Shown piece by piece: positions 1-4,430 of a stretch of 6,048 nucleotides of DNA. Source of the DNA: UBA1081 sp964495345 (GTDB taxonomy: Bacteria > Bacillota > Clostridia > Oscillospirales > Acutalibacteraceae); NCBI GenBank assembly GCA_964495345.1, contig CAZBVV010000104.1, positions 1-6,048 of the forward strand, written 5' to 3'. The stretch's first letter is position 1. Each line of letters begins with the position of its first letter. The notes under the pieces are model-generated. The model was not told the origin of the DNA. It saw nothing but the letters and a program-made list of their open reading frames with translations, and did not search any database. Position numbers and translations under genes: made by a program.

Positions 1-27
1 TTGATGAAAATGGCACATTTTCATCAA
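1..27. repeat. Perfect 12-bp inverted repeat (hairpin)
   Basis: The arms TTGATGAAAATG (1-12) and CATTTTCATCAA (16-27) are perfectly complementary around a 3-base GCA spacer. On the plus strand no T-run follows, so it is not a plus-strand intrinsic terminator. What follows on the minus strand lies outside the window, so a minus-strand terminator cannot be excluded. It sits 2 bp from the GC-rich palindrome at 30-51, and the two may be parts of one longer repeat element. The sequence shows the hairpin directly; its role is unknown. Confidence 0.75.
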
Positions 28-29
28 TC

Positions 30-56
30 GGAGCGACGAGGGCGTCGCTCCCTACG
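30..56. repeat. GC-rich palindromic interspersed repeat, left copy
   Basis: A 9-bp perfect stem, GGAGCGACG (30-38) and CGTCGCTCC (43-51), encloses the loop AGGG and is followed by CTACG. Bases 36-56 recur exactly, in inverted orientation, as the last 21 bases of the window (6028-6048). The right copy is cut by the window edge. The unrelated sequence beyond G56 and before C6028 suggests that this is one boundary of the element. It is much more GC-rich than the surrounding DNA. Short GC-rich palindromes of this kind are common between genes in gut Clostridia; no transposase is present. It may be a REP- or MITE-like element, which is inference. Confidence 0.8.
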
Positions 57-72
57 GCTGCTCCAATAACGT

Positions 73-97
73 AAAAACGCACCCACAGAGGGTGCGT
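73..97 (-). terminator. Intrinsic terminator of the six-gene leftward operon
   Basis: Read on the minus strand, ACGCACCC (97-90) pairs with GGGTGCGT (84-77) in a perfect 8-bp GC-rich stem with a 5-base loop TCTGT, followed by a run of five T (77-73, the first T in the stem). It begins 5 bp past the stop of the last leftward gene. On the plus strand no T-run follows, so it is directional. It closes the operon that starts at the promoter near 4316-4344. Confidence 0.88.
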
Positions 98-102
98 CAT
101 AT

Positions 103-717
103 TTATTTCATCTCAAAATAGTGTTTTGCAAAGTCGGCAACAACGGGGGCTATATTTTTGATTGAAACACCCGATGTATTTATGCACAGGTGATAACCGG
201 CTTTATCTCCCCATTTCGTTTCACAGAGAAAACGCTGATGCTTTGCTCTGCCTGCGTCAATCTGCTTGAATTTGCGTTTCATTTCATTGTCCGTAAGATG
301 TTCATTTTCATCTGCACGCTCACGGCAACGCTTTATTTTTGATTCAAGGTCGGCATATACAAAAATGTTAAGCGGATTAAACTCTTCAAGAATAATATTT
401 GCACTTCTGCCTACGATTACACAGTTTTCCTTTGCGGCAAGCTCTTTAAGCAACATACTTTGTGAAGAAAGCAAATCTATTGCGTGCTGACCTGTTACAT
501 CAGTATAGGAGAACGTTCTGCCGAATGAAAGCGGAACTGCCATGGGAAAGCCGTTTTCAAGCACGTTTTCAACATAATGCTCATTCATTTCGTGTTTTTC
601 AGCGATTGCAGTAATAATTTCCCTGTCGTAATAAGCATAACCTAACGCATCTGCAATTCTTTTGCCCAATTCCCTGCCGCCGCTGCCGAATTCACGGCTG
701 ACTGTAATAATATTCAT
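103..717 (-). CDS. Cytidylate-kinase-like family protein
   Basis: This is a 204-residue protein of the cytidylate-kinase-like P-loop family. The N-terminus (residues 3-20) reads IITVSREFGSGG then RELGKR, a glycine-rich phosphate-binding loop of the GxGGxxLG type seen in this family, followed by the typical YYDREI segment near residue 29. The middle part (about 115-160) is rich in Arg and Lys, as expected for a lid that binds phosphates, and the C-terminal YHLCINTS segment also fits. Family members resemble CMP/dCMP kinase but are often of unproven substrate, so NMP kinase activity is an inference. ATG (715-717) overlaps the previous stop by 4 bp (ATGA) and is preceded by AAAGGCGG, which fixes the start. 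It is the last gene before the operon terminator. Cytosolic; no signal peptide seen. It is not the housekeeping Cmk by sequence pattern, so no symbol is given. Confidence 0.88.
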   Translation of the reverse strand: MNIITVSREFGSGGRELGKRIADALGYAYYDREIITAIAEKHEMNEHYVENVLENGFPMAVPLSFGRTFSYTDVTGQHAIDLLSSQSMLLKELAAKENCVIVGRSANIILEEFNPLNIFVYADLESKIKRCRERADENEHLTDNEMKRKFKQIDAGRAKHQRFLCETKWGDKAGYHLCINTSGVSIKNIAPVVADFAKHYFEMK

Positions 718-986
718 AGAAACACCGCCTTTATTATAATTATTGTATGTAAAACAATCATAATCGGCAACCCGACCGTAAATTTTTTATGCTGTGTTTT
801 GTGGCGAATAAACAGCATTACAGGATACATCACAACTGCCCCGCCGAAAAATGCAACAAGCATAAGCACCTTTTCGGGAATCCTGTATTTATGTACTTTT
901 GCGGCGTGCTTATCATACACGGTTAAAACTGCGGCAACAAGCCCCATAACCGCAAAAATCAAAACAAAATACAACGATTTTTCCAT
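714..986 (-). CDS. DUF1294 family small membrane protein
   Basis: This 90-residue protein has three likely membrane segments (about residues 5-23, 39-60 and 70-88). Between them are the marks of DUF1294: YDKHAAK (24-30), RIPE (35-38), the GG pair at 48-49, RHKT (61-64) and KFTVGLP (68-74). The length matches this small family. The molecular function is not established. The charged DKxxAK and RHKT stretches probably face the cytoplasm. Its ATG shares one base with the TAA of the nitroreductase gene (TAATG), and no clear ribosome binding site precedes it, so it is probably translated by coupling to the upstream gene. Its own stop overlaps the next start by 4 bp. Three genes overlapping in this way suggests tight co-expression, though not necessarily a shared function. 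Confidence 0.85.
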   Translation of the reverse strand: MEKSLYFVLIFAVMGLVAAVLTVYDKHAAKVHKYRIPEKVLMLVAFFGGAVVMYPVMLFIRHKTQHKKFTVGLPIMIVLHTIIIIKAVFL

Positions 987-1528
987 TATTCAATAACTTT
1001 GAATTGGTCTTTTTTACGCTCTTTCGGTGCAGGATTTTCAGCACCGTATCCAACAGCTATTGCAATAAGAAATCTGTAATCTTCGGGAACATTAAGCTTT
1101 GTTTTCCACTTATTACCCTCGGGAGCATCAAGCAAAGCACCGATTGAACCGATTATACAACTGCCCAATCCCATACTTTTTGCGGCAACAGCAATATTCT
1201 CCACCATAATACCGCCGTCCATATAGTTTTCACCTGTTCCGTACATAAACAGCACGGTAGGTGCGTTCTGATAAAAAGGATTTTTATTCCAATTAGTGTA
1301 AGCAGGAGTTTCCCAGCCCACAAGCTCTTTAAAATCATTATTCATTTCATCGAGCAGAGCTTTATCCTGTACTGCTCTTATATGACAGGGCTGACCGTTT
1401 CTTGCACTTGGTGCCCACATGGCACACTCAAAAAGAGTTTCAAGCTGTTCGTCGGTTATCTGCCGGTCCTCATACTCTCTTACAGTTCGTCTTGAAAGTA
1501 TATTATCAATAGTTTCGTTATGTATCAT
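986..1528 (-). CDS. Nitroreductase-family flavoprotein
   Basis: This 180-residue protein is a member of the nitroreductase (FMN-dependent NAD(P)H oxidoreductase) superfamily. Seen in the sequence are SRRTVREY (residues 12-19), with Arg side chains typical of FMN phosphate contact; WAPSARNGQP (38-47), the classic flavin-binding/active-site stretch; and near the C-terminus the GLGSCIIGSIG segment and VGYG followed by AENPAPKERK. The length fits the short single-domain type; no ferredoxin or cysteine-cluster domain is present. The family reduces nitro compounds, quinones, flavins or enones, and the real substrate cannot be read from sequence. ATG at 1526-1528 lies 3 bp after the DUF2804 stop, with GGTGG overlapping that stop as a ribosome binding site. 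The stop overlaps the next start by 1 bp. Probably cytosolic and dimeric, by family analogy. Confidence 0.92.
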   Translation of the reverse strand: MIHNETIDNILSRRTVREYEDRQITDEQLETLFECAMWAPSARNGQPCHIRAVQDKALLDEMNNDFKELVGWETPAYTNWNKNPFYQNAPTVLFMYGTGENYMDGGIMVENIAVAAKSMGLGSCIIGSIGALLDAPEGNKWKTKLNVPEDYRFLIAIAVGYGAENPAPKERKKDQFKVIE

Positions 1529-1531
1529 AAT

Positions 1532-2560
1532 TTACCACCGATTGTCTGAATATTCGCAAAATGCGTGCATATCTTTTATATCAATCTTTGTACCGTCGTC
1601 AAGAATGACCTGTCCGCTCCATTTGCCGTGAACCTGATGAGTTTTCATCCCGAAAATGTTTTTAAGTCCCAAATCGTTAAAATTGTCGTATTCCGGTATC
1701 ATCGTCATTTCAAATCTGCCGTCGGAAGATGAAAATACCCATGGCTTCATAAAATCTTTTTCGTCCCGATGCAAAGTGATTTTTTCTATTTTATGTGCCT
1801 TGCCGTCATAAAACAAAGTATTTTCGGTAAACTGCTCCATCTCGCCGAAGCCCCAGCCGATTTCAAAACCGAAAATTTTACCGTCGGGAAGATATGTTGA
1901 GCCGTTGCCCCAGTACCAATCGCACTTATAGGGCCATACACCTCTGCCCCAATCAAGAACACCAAATGCTTTTGCAGCGTCAAAATTCCATGTTTTATCT
2001 CCGAATTTCACATACCCCTTTGCAGGCATACAGTTCATCTTTTTATTAAGATAAAACTGCTTAGCCTTTTTAAAAGGCACAGCCATCATAAGGTATTCAA
2101 GCTTTTTCGGGCATATCAATTCAAAAGATGCTTCAATCCTGCCGTGCTTCCCGGTGCTTGCATCAAGCTTCAAATAACGCTTTTCTCCTATGACTTCAAT
2201 TCTGAAATCAAAATCCTTTTTCTTACAGTGCATTTCATGGTCAACTTCATCACATTCGGGCATATTGTATTTACCCTTTGTGAACAAATCAAGCCCTAAA
2301 GCATCAACACATTCACCCGTAAGCCTGTCAAACACCTTAAATTTACCGAATCCGGCATATGACACATCTGAAAAATTCATCTGCACAGTATATCTGTCAT
2401 CGGAAATCTGATAAAAATTCCATTCCTTTATACGCCATGGGTCGGCTTTTATGGCTTTTCTGTCGTATATATAATTACTCGTTACGCAATATCCCGGATT
2501 AGCTACGTTACCGTTTGCATCAAGCAACGGCTGTTTACTCGTAATTTCGTTTTGCTTCAA
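1532..2560 (-). CDS. DUF2804 family protein of unknown function
   Basis: This 342-residue protein matches the DUF2804 family over its whole length. Features I recognise are an N-terminal LLDANGNVANPGY stretch, WRIKEWNFYQI near residue 45, a central tryptophan-rich block DWGRGVWPYKCDWYWGNGS starting at D203, and FEIGWGFGE shortly after it. The family is full-length here with no break. There is no signal peptide or membrane segment, so it is probably cytosolic. The regular alternation of aromatic and charged residues suggests a mainly beta structure, which is inference. No biochemical role is known to me. The start is TTG at 2558-2560: no in-frame ATG occurs near the conserved N-terminus (the next Met is about residue 60), and AAAGAGAG lies 7 bases upstream. 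It follows the nucleotidase gene by 25 bp and precedes the nitroreductase gene by 3 bp. Confidence 0.82.
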   Translation of the reverse strand: MKQNEITSKQPLLDANGNVANPGYCVTSNYIYDRKAIKADPWRIKEWNFYQISDDRYTVQMNFSDVSYAGFGKFKVFDRLTGECVDALGLDLFTKGKYNMPECDEVDHEMHCKKKDFDFRIEVIGEKRYLKLDASTGKHGRIEASFELICPKKLEYLMMAVPFKKAKQFYLNKKMNCMPAKGYVKFGDKTWNFDAAKAFGVLDWGRGVWPYKCDWYWGNGSTYLPDGKIFGFEIGWGFGEMEQFTENTLFYDGKAHKIEKITLHRDEKDFMKPWVFSSSDGRFEMTMIPEYDNFNDLGLKNIFGMKTHQVHGKWSGQVILDDGTKIDIKDMHAFCEYSDNRW

Positions 2561-2567
2561 TTCTTTT

Positions 2568-2575
2568 CTCTCTTT
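2568..2575 (-). promoter_or_regulatory. Ribosome binding site supporting the TTG start of the DUF2804 gene
   Basis: AAAGAGAG on the minus strand is a weak purine-rich Shine-Dalgarno match 7 bases before TTG 2558-2560. No better start exists in frame near the conserved N-terminus, so this site supports the unusual codon. Lower translation than for the neighbours would be expected from the combination. Confidence 0.55.
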
Positions 2576-2585
2576 CAGATAAAAT

Positions 2586-3167
2586 TTATGTAAGCTGATC
2601 CAATGTCAGCTCATATCCGGGGAGAAAATCAGCAAGAAAATCCCTTATTTCGGGCATATTCATATTTTCAAGAGCCTCCAAAGCGGATTGCTCCGCCTTG
2701 GCAAACTCCATATTACCTGCTTTTCTCTCCTCAACGCATTTAATCAGCGCTGAAATTTTATCCGCCGCTTTTACTGCTTTCCAAAGCTCGTCATCTTGCT
2801 CATTTTTGTAAAATAAAAAGTTGAAATCATCTTTTAAATCATCGGGAAGAGTGTCGAGTAATTTTTCACAAGCAGCTTTTTCAACTTTTTTGTACGCATC
2901 CTTTATTTCGGGATTGAAATATTTAACGGGCGTGGGCAAATCACCTGTAATAATTTCCGGCATATCGTGATAAAGTCCCAACAATGCGGCTCTCTCCGAA
3001 TTATAATTTTTGCCGTAGCGTCTGTTACCGATAACGCAAAGACAGTATGCCACCGCCGCAACCTCGTGTGAGTGCTGACTTAAATTTTCATCACTTGTAT
3101 TACGCATCAACGCCCAACGGTTGATATATTTCATCCTTGAAAGGAATGCATAAAAATTGCTGCTCAA
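2586..3167 (-). CDS. yfbR: YfbR-like HD-domain 5'-deoxynucleotidase
   Basis: This 193-residue HD-domain phosphohydrolase resembles E. coli YfbR along its whole length, including NRWALMRN (16-23; YfbR has NRWPLMRN), SQHSHEVA (30-37) and GDLPTPVKYFNPEI (75-88). The expected metal ligands are present: H32, H67, D68 and D136. E71 and D76, which take part in catalysis or substrate contact in YfbR, and R17 and W18, which discriminate deoxyribose, are also present. YfbR dephosphorylates deoxyribonucleoside 5'-monophosphates to deoxynucleosides, using a divalent metal; the same activity is likely here because the key residues and length match. Cytosolic. The start is TTG (3165-3167), 7 bases after a strong GGAGGG, and the protein aligns with YfbR from this point. 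It sits 15 bp after the sugar kinase gene and 25 bp before the DUF2804 gene, within the same transcript. Confidence 0.9.
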   Translation of the reverse strand: MSSNFYAFLSRMKYINRWALMRNTSDENLSQHSHEVAAVAYCLCVIGNRRYGKNYNSERAALLGLYHDMPEIITGDLPTPVKYFNPEIKDAYKKVEKAACEKLLDTLPDDLKDDFNFLFYKNEQDDELWKAVKAADKISALIKCVEERKAGNMEFAKAEQSALEALENMNMPEIRDFLADFLPGYELTLDQLT

Positions 3168-3174
3168 GAAAATT

Positions 3175-3180
3175 CCCTCC
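3175..3180 (-). promoter_or_regulatory. Ribosome binding site fixing the TTG start of yfbR
   Basis: GGAGGG on the minus strand lies in the 15-bp gap after the kinase stop, 7 bases before TTG 3165-3167. A near-perfect Shine-Dalgarno at ideal distance makes the TTG start convincing; no ATG lies nearby in frame. Confidence 0.85.
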
Positions 3181-3182
3181 GA

Positions 3183-4283
3183 TTATCTTTGTACTCTTGC
3201 ACCTGCACCGCCGATAATACCCTCAACCTCTTTAAGTCTTGCGGTTGATGTGTCACCGGGGGTAGTCATGGCAAGTGCACCGTGTGCAACTCCGTAATTA
3301 ACTGCTTTCTGTGCATCGTCATAAGTCATAAGTCCGTAAACAAGACCCGATGCAAAGGAATCTCCGCCGCCTACTCGGTCAAGAATTTCAAGTCCGGGAA
3401 GCTCAAGTCCCTTATAAACCTCACCGTTTGCGTAAACCATAGCACTCCAATCGTTAACAGTAGCTGTTTTAACCGTGCGGAGTGTTGTTGCAATAACCTT
3501 GAAGTTGGGGTAAACCTTGCAAACCTCACCAAGCATCTTAACATAGCCGTCGAGATTAAGCTCTTTAAGATTTTCGTCATTACCCTCAATTTCAAAACCG
3601 AGACAAGCCGTAAAATCTTCCTCGTTACCAATCATTACGTCAATATAAGGTGCGATTGCCTTGTTAACTTCCTGTGCCTTTGCCTTACCGCCGATGTCAC
3701 TCCAGAGAGATGGTCTGTAGTTAAGGTCGTAGGAAACAACAGTTCCGTATTTTTTAGCAGCTTTAACAGCTTCGATTGTAACCTGAGCAGTAGTTTCGGA
3801 AAGTGCCGCAAAAATACCGCCTGTATGAAGCCATCTTACGCCGAGAGTACCAAAAATGTAATCCCAATCAATATCACCCGGTTTAAGCTGTGAAACAGCA
3901 GTATTGCCTCTGTCTGAAACGCCTGCCGCACCTCTTATGCCGTAGCCTCTTTCGGTAAAGTTAAGTCCGTTTCTTACCTTTCTGCCTGTGCCGTCGTACG
4001 GAACCCACTTGACAAATGATGTATCAACACCGCCCTGAAGCATAAAGTCTTCAACAAGTCTGCCCACATCGTTATCAGCAAGAGCTGTAACAATAGCAGT
4101 CTTCATACCGAAGCAACGGCGAAGACCTCTTGCAACATTGTATTCACCGCCGCCTTCCCAAACCTGAAAAGTACGTGCGTTGCGAACACGCATTTCGCCC
4201 GGATCAAGTCTTAACATAACTTCACCGAGAGAAATCATATCAAATTGACATTCTTCTTTTTTTCTTAATGTAATAAGGGACAT
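3183..4283 (-). CDS. kdgK: PfkB-family sugar kinase, probable 2-keto-3-deoxygluconate kinase
   Basis: This 366-residue ribokinase/PfkB-family kinase probably phosphorylates 2-keto-3-deoxygluconate to KDPG with ATP. Seen are the N-terminal strand MISLGEVMLRLDP (16-28), the substrate-side glycine motif GGGEYNVARGL (44-54), YDLNYRPSLW in the middle, the IGNEEDF segment, and the C-terminal signature DRVGGGDSFASG from D302, with D308 as the expected catalytic base. The GEVMLRL/YDLNYRP/DRVGGGDSF combination is typical of Firmicute KDG kinases; a related sugar-acid or fructose kinase is the main alternative. It is longer than the roughly 310-residue E. coli KdgK, with extra residues around 105-130 and 230-260. 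The open frame extends to a TTG at 4298, but that TTG overlaps the Shine-Dalgarno, so ATG 4281-4283 is chosen. It is the first gene of the leftward operon and divergent from a GPH sugar transporter. No KDPG aldolase is in the window. Confidence 0.83.
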   Translation of the reverse strand: MSLITLRKKEECQFDMISLGEVMLRLDPGEMRVRNARTFQVWEGGGEYNVARGLRRCFGMKTAIVTALADNDVGRLVEDFMLQGGVDTSFVKWVPYDGTGRKVRNGLNFTERGYGIRGAAGVSDRGNTAVSQLKPGDIDWDYIFGTLGVRWLHTGGIFAALSETTAQVTIEAVKAAKKYGTVVSYDLNYRPSLWSDIGGKAKAQEVNKAIAPYIDVMIGNEEDFTACLGFEIEGNDENLKELNLDGYVKMLGEVCKVYPNFKVIATTLRTVKTATVNDWSAMVYANGEVYKGLELPGLEILDRVGGGDSFASGLVYGLMTYDDAQKAVNYGVAHGALAMTTPGDTSTARLKEVEGIIGGAGARVQR

Positions 4284-4291
4284 AATATCAT

Positions 4292-4296
4292 CCTCC
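4292..4296 (-). promoter_or_regulatory. Ribosome binding site setting the kinase start at 4283
   Basis: GGAGG on the minus strand lies 8 bases before ATG 4281-4283. An in-frame TTG at 4296-4298 shares its G with this site, so initiation there would have no upstream binding site. The site therefore decides for the shorter protein. Confidence 0.88.
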
Positions 4297-4315
4297 AATA
4301 TATTTCTACATTTTA

Positions 4316-4344
4316 ATTATACCCCGATTTTAACAGTATTTCAA
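4316..4344 (-). promoter_or_regulatory. Sigma-A-type promoter of the leftward six-gene operon
   Basis: On the minus strand, TTGAAA (4344-4339) and TATAAT (4321-4316) are separated by exactly 17 bp. This is a five-of-six -35 match and a perfect -10. Transcription should start near 4309, giving a leader of about 26 bases that contains the GGAGG site. No attenuator or riboswitch fits in so short a leader. The -35 box lies inside the palindrome at 4338-4371. Confidence 0.83.
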
Positions 4345-4371
4345 GATATTAAAATAAAAATATGTTGCAAT
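4338..4371. promoter_or_regulatory. Imperfect palindrome spanning both -35 boxes, candidate operator
   Basis: The dyad is centred between 4354 and 4355. The left arm TTTCAAGATATT (4339-4350) pairs with AATATGTTGCAA (4359-4370) at 10 of 12 positions, with one further pair outside (4338/4371) and an AT-rich 8-base centre. Both -35 hexamers sit in the arms. Part of the symmetry follows from two similar back-to-back -35 boxes, but the inner six positions still match at five. A regulator bound here could repress both the kinase operon and the transporter. No regulator gene is in the window, and the half-site does not match a LacI-type, KdgR-type or cre consensus that I recognise. Confidence 0.45.
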
Positions 4372-4393
4372 TTGACACAAACTATTTTATAAT
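4365..4393 (+). promoter_or_regulatory. Sigma-A-type promoter of the GPH transporter gene
   Basis: TTGCAA (4365-4370) and a perfect TATAAT (4388-4393) are separated by 17 bp. A closer TTGACA match at 4372-4377 has only a 10-bp gap to this -10, too short to act with it. The start should be near 4400, giving a leader of about 31 bases. The in-frame ATG at 4362 lies upstream of this start and so would not be in the transcript, supporting the start at 4431. Confidence 0.78.
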
Positions 4394-4413
4394 AAAAGAG
4401 ATAAAAATCAAGA

Positions 4414-4420
4414 AAGGCGG
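4414..4420 (+). promoter_or_regulatory. Ribosome binding site setting the transporter start at 4431
   Basis: AAGGCGG ends 10 bases before ATG 4431-4433. The same core (AAAGGCGG) precedes the cytidylate-kinase-like gene, so it is a usual form in this genome. It lies inside the longer open frame that begins at 4362, which argues against that earlier start. Confidence 0.8.
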
Positions 4421-4430
4421 TATTATAGCT

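Noticed and set aside
1..102. Possible CRISPR repeat or small RNA gene at the left end
   Set aside because: Only one copy of each hairpin is present here, with no regular spacing or spacers, and no promoter is visible; a repeat element plus a terminator explains the region.
3282..3893. Open frame of 203 codons on the plus strand, antisense to the sugar kinase gene
   Set aside because: It lies wholly inside a well-supported minus-strand gene, has no convincing ribosome binding site or promoter, and its cysteine/asparagine/valine-rich protein resembles no family; it is a shadow of the kinase codon usage.
4284..4298. TTG start at 4298 for the kinase (extra 5 residues)
   Set aside because: The TTG overlaps the GGAGG site itself, while ATG 4281-4283 lies 8 bases downstream of it.
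4284..4320. Riboswitch or attenuator in the leader of the leftward operon
   Set aside because: The predicted leader is only about 26 bases and holds no stem-loop apart from the ribosome binding site region.
4372..4377. Perfect TTGACA as the -35 box of the transporter promoter
   Set aside because: The gap to the TATAAT at 4388 is only 10 bp and no -10-like hexamer lies 17 bp downstream; TTGCAA at 4365-4370 has the right spacing.
4362..4430. Longer start for the transporter (extra 23 residues)
   Set aside because: ATG 4362 lies upstream of the -10 box at 4388-4393, so it would not be transcribed, and the only good ribosome binding site (4414-4420) serves ATG 4431.
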